A stretch of DNA of 64,000 nt. Origin: Daedaleopsis sinensis (Eukaryota > Basidiomycota > Agaricomycetes > Polyporales > Polyporaceae). The stretch lies in contig CM066301.1 of assembly GCA_033807695.1 (NCBI GenBank), positions 1,860,001 through 1,924,000 on the forward strand, read 5' to 3'. How positions within the stretch are numbered: the stretch's first letter is position 1; every line of letters starts with the position of its first letter. The translations under genes were made by a program, and so were the position numbers. The notes below the pieces were generated by a model that saw only the letters and a list, made by a program, of their open reading frames with translations, had not been told where the DNA came from and did no database searches. Shown one piece after another: positions 38,575 to 48,900 of this stretch.

Positions 38575-40081
38575 TCAAAGCTTAGGCGAATCAATGAAGG
38601 AGACACCCTGATGGACGTCGGTGAGTGTGAATCAATAGACTTTTCCCGTATTCCACGTACCTTCTCGATGTTAGTCGCCAGCTCAGGGACGGCAGCCTTG
38701 ATAAGGCTCGACTCGAACTCCGTGATCTTTCCGAGCGACTTGATCGCGAGCACACCCTCGGGCTGTGTTCGACTGGTCAGAGATGTGCAGTGTACAGGAG
38801 CATTGCACACATACCCCAAGCTCTACCGGTGCAGAGAAGTAGTCGAGGTCCTGACCGATCTCCTTCTTGATCGCATCACCGCCAGCCTTGTCCGAGGAGA
38901 GGTGGACGAAGGTAGGAGCGACAATACCCTTCTCTCCCTTGACAGCGCGGATGATCTTGTTCGCGAACTCGACACCAGCGTATGCCATGGAGAGCGTGGC
39001 CGAACCCGCGCCGTCCTTCGCCTTGACGACCTCGTCACCACCGAACTGCACACGCTTAGTGAGCTCTTCGAGCTTGTCCTGGGCGAACCCAGACGGGAGA
39101 GGGTGGGACGATTGCGAGAGCAGGGGAACGATCTATGGAAGGTGTGGGGTTAATACTCGTCCCCTGATTGGTGGTCTCATGGATACGCACAGTAACGCCG
39201 CTGTGGCCGCCAACAACCGGGACGACGACATTGGGTGCGAGGGAGAGGTCGCTAAGGATCTCCGAGACAAAGGTTGAGGCACGGACGACATCCAGGGTGG
39301 TAACACCGAAAATCCTGCGCGGCGAACACGAACATTAGGGGGCACTGATGAGCATCTGTAGCGCGACACGTACTTCTTGGGGTCGAAGACGCCGTGCTTC
39401 TTGAAGACTTCCGCAACAATAGGGACCGTCGAGTTGACGGGGTTGGAGATGACCAAGACGAACGCCTTCGGTGCAGTGGCCGCGATACCCGTCGCAAGAT
39501 CACGAACGATGCCGGCGTTGATCTGATTATGCGCAATTAGCAAAGCAGCGGTCAGAAGTTTGCGGCAGATAGAGACACGTACCTTGAAGAGGTCGTCCCT
39601 GGAACGCGCGTACGTTCAACACGGATACATCACAATCAGCAATAGAGATGTCAGTGCTAACCTAGTCATCTAGGGTGATACATTAGCGAGAAGTACGGGC
39701 AGAGTTGTAGGGTACGTACTCCTGGTTTCCGCGGCACGCCGGCAGGGATCACAACGATGTCAGCACCAGTCAAAGCCTTCTTGAGACCGTCATCGGGGGG
39801 CAGGTAGCCAACGACCTTTGCGGGGGTGGCGATGTGGGAGAGATCGGCTGCGACACCGGGAGTGTTGACGATATCGAAGAGGCTCAACTATGCTCCATGT
39901 GAGGACGCTATCGGGGACATAGCAGAGCTCCTGAACGAACCTCGGTGATGGCGGGGTTAAGCTTGAGGAGGAGAGACAAGGGCTGGCCAATACCGCCTGA
40001 TCAAGAGCGATTAACGACTTAATCTTGCAGTTGTTAGAGTGAACACGAACCTGCTGCGCCGAGAACAACTGCCTTGACCAT
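38575..40081 (-). CDS. Malate dehydrogenase, NAD-dependent
   Basis: Interconverts malate and oxaloacetate. The first exon is short ([11 protein letters not shown], with no mitochondrial leader visible), then [121 protein letters not shown] (with the catalytic His) and [17 protein letters not shown]. The MTRDDLFK block, with the arginine near the active site, is encoded by an 8-nt exon (39662-39669) and a 16-nt exon (39583-39598). The protein ends [14 protein letters not shown]. PKL could be a weak peroxisomal signal (SKL is typical), so it may be cytosolic or peroxisomal; a mitochondrial form would need another start. It is divergent from the Nudix gene. Confidence 0.92.
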
Positions 40082-40166
40082 TGTGATAGATGCTAGTGAC
40101 GATGGAGAGCGGATAGCGAGAGATGAGAGTGAAAGCCAAGGAGTCCTCCCTTTCCCCATCGCGAGG

Positions 40167-40184
40167 TATATATCGACGCACGTG
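40167..40184 (-). promoter_or_regulatory. TATA box and CACGTG site of malate dehydrogenase
   Basis: tatatat at 40167-40173 lies about 86 bp before the minus-strand ATG, and the palindrome CACGTG is at 40179-40184. They sit in the 278-bp divergent promoter shared with the Nudix gene. The assignment to malate dehydrogenase rests on distance only. Confidence 0.4.
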
Positions 40185-40359
40185 ACCGCTCAAGCTAGGG
40201 CCGGTCCGACTTCGCCGCTCGAGCTGAGCGACGTCGCGTCCCATGTTCCTCCGCCCACCCACGACGATCCGTCTTCGACCCCGTTTCTTTTGCCCATTCT
40301 CGCATCCAATCTCACTGTCAAGTCGTCGCAGCATCTATCTCAGGTCGCAACCGCATCAA

Positions 40360-41451
40360 ATGCCAGACTCCAAGGTCGTCTCAGTCGAGGACTTGCCCAC
40401 AGCGGATGCCAAGTGAGCTTCCGTCTGATTTGCGTTTCGAACCCATCGAGGTTGAGCGGCCTTCCGTGTCCCTCAATAACAGGTGGGTCCAGCTCAAGAA
40501 ATGCACGTACAAGGACCCGACGGGAAAGGAGGCGCGTTTGCAGCCACGGCGTTCCGGGATCGCCCATGTCCTAATGACGCCTTCTAGCGGCTCTGGGAGT
40601 ACGCCGAACGACCGACGAGGTCCTCGGGAGGCATTGACGGTGGGCAAGATCATCTAGTCTGTGATTATGCTGGGACTCATAATGCTGCCGCCACAGCCGT
40701 GGCCGTTCTGGCTATCCTCCGGTCAGAATCAGGTGCTTTCCCACCCTCCACCGTGATCATCGAGCAGTTCCGCCCGCCTGTTGACCGATATGTCGTCGGT
40801 ACGTCTAATCTCGCAGGTGGCTGCTGATATGCATCTCTTGACGGTAGATGCTCGCAGAACTTCCTGCCGGTAGGGCTCAAGGGCAATGCTCTATCTATCA
40901 TGGTCTTGATGCAAACGGTGACATTCTCTAGGTCTCATCGACGAGGGCGAGTCTCCCGAAGACAGTGCTATTCGAGAACTGGAAGAAGAGACTGGTTTCA
41001 AAGCAACCAGTGTGATACAGACGTCGCCATTGCTTGTCTGTGATCCAGGATAGTAGTTTCAGACTTACTCGACGACACAAGCTCACAATCGGATACAGGG
41101 ATGACGAATGCTAACATGAAGCTAGTCACGGTTGATGTTCCGTTCCCAGATGACTTGAAGATGCCCGAGCAGAAACTCGAACCAGGAGAATTCATCACCA
41201 CCCGCATCGTTGAGTTATCCAAGTTGACAGCCGAGTTCAAGGGTGCGTTTATTTCCCAGCAAATGATATGAGATCACACCCAACGCCGGTCTATCTCTCT
41301 CCTAGAGTACGAGAAGAAGGTTTGTTCTCTTTTCCCTACCATGTTGAACGTAGCAGACTGAGGTTTCTGCTAGGGTTTCGTCATTGACGCTCGGCTCGAT
41401 TCCATTGCAAGCGGGTTCGAATTAGCGGAAAAGCTCCGTCAGTCGAAATGA
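40360..41451 (+). CDS. YSA1: ADP-sugar (ADP-ribose) pyrophosphatase, Nudix family
   Basis: YSA1/NUDT5-type enzymes split ADP-ribose and ADP-sugars to AMP and sugar phosphate. The spliced protein starts MPDSKVVSVEDLPTADAKWV, then LWEYAERPTRSSGGIDGVAV, VIIEQFRPPVDRYVVELPAG and the Nudix box beginning GLIDEGESPEDSA and finishing IRELEEETGF, with the glycine, the glutamates and the REXXEE core in place. It ends IDARLDSIASGFELAEKLRQ followed by SK. About 215 residues, normal for the family. Five or more short introns interrupt it; the first follows DAK at about 40410. It is the last conserved gene before the membrane-protein cluster. Confidence 0.92.
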
Positions 41452-41859
41452 GGCTTCGCACCTATAACTTCAGCTGTCGTAACCCAAGTGTACTATAGCA
41501 TCATTGACTGCAACCCTGACCCGTACAGGTTCCCGTTGTGGACAGGTATGTCTTCAGATTCAGGTGTCAATCAAGTGCTGTCATATGTAGGTTCAAAACG
41601 CCTAGTAACACCAGGATCCAGTACTTGTCGTCAGACTAAACTCACACCGCATTCAATTAACGTGATCGCAGGCCAGAGCTTACGGTGCGTCCTGTACTTT
41701 TCAGTTCTCTGTGGTTTGATATATGCGGTCGCGCCGCCCTATCGTCCAGCGCCCGACGTAATTGTGGCGTTTGGTATGAGGCATCGTGCCCTGCATTCCA
41801 GTCTTCAATATTGCCTGGAACGCTACAGGGCTCACCTGGAACTTCCCTCCCATCGGACA
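41452..41859. other. Spacer between the Nudix gene and the membrane-protein cluster
   Basis: No gene is recognised. Sequence similar to the cluster family becomes visible only from about 41860. Confidence 0.4.
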
Positions 41860-42660
41860 GATGGCGGCCATCCGAGTTCTGGAGCGTCCTGGGCAGAACC
41901 GACGCCATCGCAGTGCTCGAGCTTGTGCTCAACAAAGAACTATACTCAGGGCAGAACCTGAAGTACACCGCGGCACATCACTATCTCTTGTGCAGACCTA
42001 GCCGCCTGCCTTGTTCATGGCAATGCGTGGAAGCATCGATGACCCAGGGTGTCGGTCCCGGTCGACGTGTTGGCTCCCTGGAACCTAAAGGCGAGGAGCG
42101 TACTAGAATCCCATCCACATTCTCCAGATGTGTAGCTGTCTTCCCGATAGCTGTTACCCTCTCCACGGCCATTGCATGCGCTGTTTATAGCGACCGGTAA
42201 TGTGCTGCGATGACCTTCGGTGGTGCCTTCTGCTCCGGCCTAGCCTTCGCGGATAATGGTCATGGGGAAGGCCCACCTCGTCTACCGTCACGGTGTGGTC
42301 TCTGAACACGCGCCGCCAAGGGTGACTCGAGAGTTCCAATAGGCCGTCCATCGTAATCTTCCGTGGTTCTGATAGGACCGTGGCTCCCGTGCTCCGTGGC
42401 CGCTTTGCCCTGCAGCTCGAAAGCTCTCAAGAGCACTGCCCCGCCACCCTTTGCGCATTCATCCTCGAGCTGCAGTCTCTCCTGCAGTCCTGCGCGTGCC
42501 TCAGGGTTCACGCTCCGGACAACAGCATCTCCTTCACGGTCTTTGCCACCAGCGCATCCTGGCGTACAGCAAGTTCAAAGTCCTGTGCATCCTGGTGAAC
42601 GTCCTCGGGAAGAGGTGTCGGTCCAGAACCAGGACCGTCGCCCTCGTATTAATATGATTA
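41860..42660 (+). pseudogene. Decayed copy of the cluster membrane-protein family
   Basis: Pieces in different frames align in order with the open paralogues: FWSVLGRTDAIAVLELVLNK with FWDGLYPGINVDPAVLFELD; LKYTAAH with PKYRAVHSG; VAVFPIAVTLSTAIACAVYS with the first membrane pair; GRFALQLE with GCFSLQYA; LCAFILELQSLL with ICSMLLTIQFLA; and RCRSRTRTVALVL with RKYKLGTRTIMAVFVL. Frameshifts and stops separate the pieces. There is no start region. It is clearly a dead copy and is more degraded than the second one. Confidence 0.75.
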
Positions 42661-43212
42661 ATCGCGGAGTTACGGGACTTGAGAACGAATCTAGAGTCGA
42701 TGCTGTCCAGCGGTATGCCTGTGTGGTACGTGTAGCATGAGTCAAAGAAGCTGCTATATATGCTTCAAGGACGATGACTTGGAGTCGCTGCATACGCAGA
42801 CCAGTGTAGATGATAGCTTCCTGCGCGAACTCATTAACGACGCGAACTCTGCACATTAGGTTTTCGCGGTGTATCTGGTGGATGGATCTGCGGCGATGTT
42901 GGTTGTATTCGTGTGGGATGACTAATACTTACTGCACAGGGCATTCTGGATGCACTGGCCGCTTACACTGCCCAGCGCGGTTCTAGTAGGTTGCTACCGC
43001 TGACGGCAAGCACTGTCATGTTTCTTTTAGAAGAAACGAGAAGTGGTAGGAGGCAATTCTTGGGCGGGTATCGTCTACCCAATTGTGGACCACCGCTCAA
43101 AGAAGCTCACACGATGTCAGGTGCAAGGTTCGCACTGCCCTTGTCAAACTTCCTATAAACGCGTTCGCCAGGCTGCAAGTGACAATCCCACACGTTCTAT
43201 CCTCCCCTCGTC

Positions 43213-43315
43213 AGGACACCCCTCTTCACGGCCTACTCAGTTCCATCAACATCGATTGTTCCAGCTAGGACATCCCCTCCTCACTGCCTACTCAGTTCCA
43301 TCGACATCGATTGTT
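43213..43315. repeat. Two-unit direct repeat, period 54 bp
   Basis: aggacacccctcttcacggc at 43213 and aggacatcccctcctcactg at 43267 each run on to ctactcagttccatc.acatc and gattgtt. It lies about 95 bp before the first open gene of the cluster, so it could be in its promoter or 5' leader. Confidence 0.8.
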
Positions 43316-43407
43316 TTATCTCAGGTGTGTACTCGCACACAAGCCAATGTCGTAGGAGACCGATGCGATTCGATGCTGACTCAATCCTCAGATCCACACA
43401 GTTGCAA

Positions 43408-44652
43408 ATGTCTATTATGGATTATCACCAGTTTGCCACCTCGCTCGCTGGGTTTGCAGGGGGCGAGCAAACGCTCGAGGCTTACCAAGTCGCCTACACC
43501 GAGGGTCGGCTTCATCTTCCTGCCATATATGTCACCCCGGGAACCTACGCTACCGCGAAACACTACGCGACGCTCTCTCAGGCCCAAGTCTTCGACGGTG
43601 CCCATACATCCAGCATTGACCGTGCCGCATTGAACTCTACTGCGGAAGCCACTCACGGCCCCAAATTTGTTGCAACGTTTTCGGGGACTATCATGGCCAT
43701 GACCGGCCCTATCGCGAAACTCCTCGTGGATTTTTCAAAGAAAGTACCGATGGCAGTCGCAGATGGACGAGTAACCACCCCCCACTCCGTCACCATCGTC
43801 CACCTTCACAGTGCGCCCGACATTGAAGAACATCCCTCTGTTAAGGTGAACGCACCAGTCATTGTCCCGATCGCCGCCAGCGCCGTCGCTGCCGCCGCAT
43901 GCGGTGTCACTGGTGATTGGAAGACGTTCGCGTTGATCATATTCGGCATGGCAGTGGGCGGATACGCATCGTCCCGCCTGCAAGCCGGCGACCTCACCTT
44001 CACTCGACCCGCCACCACCCCCGGCGCGCCCGCTGGGGACGGCTACCTCGACATCGGAAACGAGCTCATCGTACTGAAAGGTGCGGAGGGCGCGGTCAGC
44101 TCCGTCACACGTGGACGCTTCACCGTCCGATTCAAGGACGAGAACTCCCTCACGCGCCTCGCGACCGCGGGCACGTTGCTTTACACGCAGTGCTTTGTCG
44201 AACTACTCTTCGTTCCCTTCGGAACCGCGCTCGGGCAGCTCTTTTTCCTCCTAGCCATGGGCATCTCTTGGCTGTTCAACGCGTATGTCGCACGTCAGGA
44301 GAAAGCCGCATGGAGGCGGCTCGTGCTTGAGGATCTGTTGAAGGCGCCGACGATGGAGCGCCACAGCCTCGGTACGAGGACGATGGCTGCCGTCTTTCTG
44401 ATGCAGGTGCTGAAGCCGGCGAACATTGAGGAACAACTCGCGCTTCTGCTCCCCAACAACACTCCAGTCTGGCAGGCGTGGAGGCAGACCGTCGCGCGTA
44501 GGTTGCAGGACGAGAAGCCGAACTTTGCTGGTGCACATCTGCAGCACATCTCCACCTTCAGTGCCGACGAGTCAAAGCTGTTGGGGACGCTCTTTGGCGA
44601 TGCCCAGGACGCTGTCAACGCCTTTCAGAAAGGTCTAATTCCGAAGTACTGA
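43408..44652 (+). CDS. Cluster membrane protein 1 (divergent member, unknown function)
   Basis: One uninterrupted exon of 414 residues from the ATG at 43408 (MSIMDYHQFATSLAGFAGGE); the frame is open further up to 43327. It aligns with the other three genes along its length but is the most divergent: where they have LDISGVAGFFGG...GWYNSPGSYEIAKRYG, it has FATSLAGFAGGEQTLEAYQV and YVTPGTYATAKHYATL. Two hydrophobic pairs are visible: VPIAASAVAAAACGVTGDWK with FALIIFGMAVGGY, and TQCFVELLFVPFGTALGQLF with FLLAMGISWLFNAY. Between them is VVLKGAEGAVSSVTRGRFTV-like text. The C-terminal block has LGTRTMAAVFLMQVL and LLPNNTPVWQAWRQTVARRL. I do not know this family; an integral membrane protein with four helices is inferred. 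Confidence 0.75.
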   Translation: MSIMDYHQFATSLAGFAGGEQTLEAYQVAYTEGRLHLPAIYVTPGTYATAKHYATLSQAQVFDGAHTSSIDRAALNSTAEATHGPKFVATFSGTIMAMTGPIAKLLVDFSKKVPMAVADGRVTTPHSVTIVHLHSAPDIEEHPSVKVNAPVIVPIAASAVAAAACGVTGDWKTFALIIFGMAVGGYASSRLQAGDLTFTRPATTPGAPAGDGYLDIGNELIVLKGAEGAVSSVTRGRFTVRFKDENSLTRLATAGTLLYTQCFVELLFVPFGTALGQLFFLLAMGISWLFNAYVARQEKAAWRRLVLEDLLKAPTMERHSLGTRTMAAVFLMQVLKPANIEEQLALLLPNNTPVWQAWRQTVARRLQDEKPNFAGAHLQHISTFSADESKLLGTLFGDAQDAVNAFQKGLIPKY

Positions 44653-45579
44653 GATGTGAACGTGGACTCAACTGTATCGTTAGTCTAAATACCCTCCTTC
44701 TACACTATTGGATACCCTCTTACTCATAATCTAGACACACCTTCTTGTCGTTCTGTAGATGAGGTGCGTCCAAGCCTCACTCTGCAGCTGTATTTCTTGT
44801 GAGCCCGGATATTTGTCGATTTCCGTCAACCTTCCCGACCGTGTGCTCTCGTTACCACTATGCGAACTCTCTCCTTGATTCCTATGTGAATCTGTCGTCT
44901 ACTTTTTTCTGCTCGCTGACAACCTACTCCGATATTATATTATCCTCGCAGGCAATTGCGATTCCCAAAGTCTCCAGACTCCTGCCTCAGTGTGTCCGAT
45001 CTCTAGTTGCTATTTATCTGATGCGTACGACTGTACTTTACTGTACTCATCCTGTCTCTCAAGTGTACTGTTGACGAGTGCTGCAGCGCTGATATCTCTT
45101 GTGGTAGTACATACTTTGCGGTGACCTATCCGAGGCGTGTTCAATTAACTCAACGTTGGAACAAGCGCCGTAAACAAAGTTCCAGCGCTTCCGAGTCGTG
45201 ACTATCGTTCCTCCTTGTGCACTACACTCGTCCGAGTCCAACTATAGCTCAAGCTTCGAGAGATACTGGTACGTAGTAGTCTCTCCGTCTGACATGCATC
45301 CTGGTGCTACGTCTAGATGCTCGACTTCACTGGCAGCGCCTGCCACAATGCAATATCGCCGGGGTCTCGGACTCAGAATGAATATTAATGACCTGTCAGT
45401 GTCAGAGTCTCCGGATCCACCATGCCGTGGCGGTCCACCCACAGGTATGTAATTTCTGGCATGGTACCTTGCTGGGCCGGAGTCCAAGAGGCAATGCTCA
45501 TCAGCCATTGCCCTCGTGATGTGCGGGCTTCCCTCGAGCATCGCATCGACGCGGACGAAGTGCGAATATTGCAGTAAAT
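44653..45579. other. Spacer in the membrane-protein cluster
   Basis: No gene is seen. Short stretches (for example tttgcggtgacc near 45117) recur in the spacer at about 48077, which suggests that the unit duplicated together with flanking DNA. Confidence 0.4.
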
Positions 45580-46060
45580 GGTTGAACGCTCAGGTCTCGG
45601 CTGGCTTCCTCTGCGTGTCGAGACTCTGGGACAGCCTCTGTCTTAAGCCCACCAATGCCGATCCTACTCGAGGGCGGACATTTCGCCGCGCGCAGTCGGG
45701 AACCTCCTTGTCGAAGACGGGTCAATTCAAGGGGTACCTTATTTCCTATCGTCCTATGGAGTATTCGCCCGCTCGCTTTCGTGCCTCCTCATCGGCTCAG
45801 GGACGCTCTACATGGAACACCCCGGGGCCGTGCCTCCCCAGTTCCAACGGCGTTCCGCTTGGAGACGGCATTCGGGGTGCAGATCAGTCTGACCCGGTTC
45901 AAGTCATCCTGGGCGAGGAAAGCGCTGTGCACACCGTCACGCGAGGCAAATTCCTGCACTTCTCCGGAAAACCTCAATGCAAGAAGATTGTGTTCTGCAC
46001 CCTACTCCTCATGATTTAATTTTTCACTCAGCTAGGTCAGCCTTTGTCAGGAATACGAGT
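45580..46060 (+). pseudogene. Second decayed copy of the cluster family
   Basis: VSRLWDSLCLKPTNADPTRG, then FRRAQSGTSLSKTGQFKGYL, matches cluster protein 2 (SRLWDALYPGANVDPAVLFG, FRGVQSGTFLSKTGQLGYLF) with an internal deletion. After a gap, NGVPLGDGIRGADQSDPVQV, ILGEESAVHTVTRGKF and CTLLLMI-stop follow the same gene. The segment with the first membrane pair is missing. It is closest to the gene at 46329, just downstream. Confidence 0.8.
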
Positions 46061-46328
46061 ACCCGTGCGCTTGTGTTGACTGAACTCAACCTCAGCGCCG
46101 GCGCCGGGCACTGCAGTCTCCCTGTGAACGTTCAGATACTCCAGCGGCTGGTGTACACACAATTACTAAATAACTACATCTTGAATCCAGCAAGTTCAGC
46201 TGCAATTCGTCCCTGAGGTCCTGTCGGAGCTATAAGCAGTACTTATGTGAGCACACAATACTTCTGAGTCATATCGCACCCACCGCTCACATAGTTGCAG
46301 TCCACACAATCTTCGCAATCTCTGCTCC

Positions 46329-47741
46329 ATGCCACTCTCGACATTCCAGCATGTCCTGCACCAACTAGATCAGGTGAAGACGAGATACAACCTCGATATA
46401 TCCGGAGTCGCAGGATTCTTCGGTGGCAAGGTCGCCGTAGCAGCGATGGGCACCGTCCACATCTACAGCGGACGAAAGTACCTCGGCTGGTACAATTCTC
46501 CCGGGAGCTACGAGATAGCCAAGAGCTACGGCGTCCTCGGTGCGTCGAGGCTTTGGGACGCTCTCTACCCTGGTGCCAACGTGGATCCTGCCGTTCTCTT
46601 CGGACTCGAGGGCAAGATTGGCCCGACGTTTCGCGGCGTGCAGTCCGGAACGTTCTTGTCGAAGACAGGTCAACTAGGATACCTCTTCATGGAGGAGTGT
46701 CGAAGGATTCCTATCCCGAAGGACAACGTCGTACGGGGGCGCATCAGCAAGGAGGTTACGTTGACAGTGGTCGACCTCCACCATGTTCCGCCGGTCAAAC
46801 TCCCTCATCCCGCTTTCAGCGGGGATCTTTCTACCTTCCTTGCCTTCGTTCCCATCACGGTCACACTTGTGGCAGCCACCATGTGTCTGCTTGTCGCCGA
46901 TGACTGGTTCTGTTTCGGTTTGATCATCTACGGGGCATTCGCTGGTGGCATTTCCTGCCTCGTCATCGGCTCCGGGGAGCTATACATGAAACATCACCAG
47001 CCTTCCAAGGGCGTCCCTCTTGGAGATGGCATACTAGGCGCTGATCAAGCGAACCCGGTCCTCCTCCTAGGCGAGGAAGGCGCTGTGAACACCGTCACCC
47101 GAGGCGCATTCGTCCTCCAGTTCTCCGGAGGACCCCAATACAACAGGATTGGGTTCTGTGCCTCACTCCTCACGATCCAATTCGTCGCTCAGCTCCTCGT
47201 CATCCCGTTAGGAACGCTGTTCGGCCAGCTGATGTTCCTCATATCACTTGCCGTCTCCTGGCTGTACACGACCTACCTTGCGTCCATAGACCGTGAAAGC
47301 CTCCAGCGGCAGATCGTCGACACCAAACTCCTCCGGTCTCCCCGGAAGACGAAGTACCAGTTCGGGACGAGGACCGCCATGACGGTGTTCATTTTGCGGA
47401 CTTTCCGTTCCCGGTTCCCACCCAGCATGCCAGATGACGAGGTGGCAGAAGCGCTTCGCAAGGTGCTTCACGACCTGCTACCTAATGAGACCTCCGTGTG
47501 GCGCAGTTGGAGACAGACCACGCTGGATCGCATCGTGAGGAGTCGGGAGCCAGGAGTGCAGATCTCTCATCCGACCGGCGATGATCTGAAGAACAATTTG
47601 CTGGCCGATGCGGATACAGCTCTTGACTTCTACAGCAGGAGTCGTTTGCAAGAGTACGTGTATCATCGTGGTACTGCTAGTAGTCCCGCAATGTTGATCA
47701 TTCAGTATAGACATAGCCAGCAAGTCTTGGTTTTGAGGTAA
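46329..47741 (+). CDS. Cluster membrane protein 2 (unknown function)
   Basis: A single-exon frame of 470 residues. It starts MPLSTFQHVLHQLDQVKTRY and then carries the family hallmark NLDISGVAGFFGGKVAVAAM, GTVHIYSGRKYLGWYNSPGS, YEIAKSYGVLGASRLWDALY and GPTFRGVQSGTFLSKTGQLG. Membrane pairs are FVPITVTLVAATMCLLVADD with FCFGLIIYGAFAGGISCLVI, and LLTIQFVAQLLVIPLGTLFG with LMFLISLAVSWLYTTYLA. The soluble loop between has LGEEGAVNTVTRGAFVLQFS. The C-terminus has FGTRTAMTVFILRTF and LLPNETSVWRSWRQTTLDRI. The last 30 codons may be replaced by splicing, since gtacgt occurs near 47656. Function is unknown. Confidence 0.8.
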   Translation: MPLSTFQHVLHQLDQVKTRYNLDISGVAGFFGGKVAVAAMGTVHIYSGRKYLGWYNSPGSYEIAKSYGVLGASRLWDALYPGANVDPAVLFGLEGKIGPTFRGVQSGTFLSKTGQLGYLFMEECRRIPIPKDNVVRGRISKEVTLTVVDLHHVPPVKLPHPAFSGDLSTFLAFVPITVTLVAATMCLLVADDWFCFGLIIYGAFAGGISCLVIGSGELYMKHHQPSKGVPLGDGILGADQANPVLLLGEEGAVNTVTRGAFVLQFSGGPQYNRIGFCASLLTIQFVAQLLVIPLGTLFGQLMFLISLAVSWLYTTYLASIDRESLQRQIVDTKLLRSPRKTKYQFGTRTAMTVFILRTFRSRFPPSMPDDEVAEALRKVLHDLLPNETSVWRSWRQTTLDRIVRSREPGVQISHPTGDDLKNNLLADADTALDFYSRSRLQEYVYHRGTASSPAMLIIQYRHSQQVLVLR

Positions 47742-48900
47742 CGGCTGAATCTGCCACTACAGTTCAAGTGAGCCTGCTAAAACGCCTCATCAGGAGATCA
47801 TCTTCCACATCCACCGCCGTTTAAACAACTTTCGGAATCTGGCGACAACATACCTCGTGTAAAGTGTACGTACTATGTATCTCATTCAGACATCTCTGAC
47901 AACTCAACGTTTCTGACCAGCTCTATGCAGAAACATCTTTGTGGAAATATTGATTGCTGCCTGACCCCGGTCAGTGCTCGCACCCCCTTCTTTGTTGCTT
48001 CATGCTTACGCTTACAGCTCGAGTACTCAGTGGACTCCGCTCGTTTGACATGCTGCCGTACAGTGTACCATTACTTATTTGCGGTGACCATGCACCAGTC
48101 ATACCTCCTCTTCTTCCCGGCCGACGTACGGCCTGTGCAGAGCCTTTCCTGAATTTCCCCGAGCTGAGAACCTCGCGACCCTGAAAGTTATTGAGGCTCC
48201 CACGGCTGGACTCCTTGCGTGTGGTCGTGTAAGCGCTCTGCGCTCACTATATAGGAACGCCGACAAGTTGCCACCTGTTCTTCGCTTCCATGAAGGATGT
48301 GGCTTGTAGCTGTGGATGTCACTCATACTAGATAATGGGCAAAGTGGTACGTGCTTGTGACTATTGTCTGCCGAACACAATGAGGTGTCCCAGACAAGGG
48401 TCGTCAGGATACAAGTACCTGTGCGCCTAGTATAATGATTTTGACTGAACTTAACCTTAATCGCAGGTCGGCGGTCTCCCACCACGGTCCACCCTCGCTT
48501 CTCTGTACACGCTCACCGCCCACTGGTGTCTGACCGCTGTAGCCGAGTACTTCTATTCTGCGCGTCGTCGAAGACGCAACATCGCCTCAATCGATGAGCG
48601 CACGGTCATACCGCGATTTCGACGATTTCGACGGATGAGGTAGTAGTAGGCGGTCCTTGTCCTTGATCATGTCAAGGCACTGCTCGAGCTAGAAGCAACT
48701 ACACGAGGTTGCCCAGCCATACTAGCGGCGCCTTGCCCTGCCCACCGCCTTGATATACCTCCTCTGCTCGAGGTTGTCTCCAGGTCGTCCCTCACTTGCA
48801 GCCCGCAGCCCGCCATTCTCGGTGCTCTGACGACGCTTACGACTCACGAACCCTTCATCACCCTACACCCCTCTCCCCTCCCTCTACTACCGGCTCCTCC
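47742..48900. other. Spacer in the membrane-protein cluster
   Basis: No complete gene is seen. The stretch near 48410-48480 (gtacctgtgcgcc...ttgactgaacttaaccttaa) resembles 46062-46110 (gtacccgtgcgct...ttgactgaactcaacctcag), so spacer DNA is shared between units. The part just before 48901 is CT-rich, as expected for a 5' leader. Confidence 0.45.
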
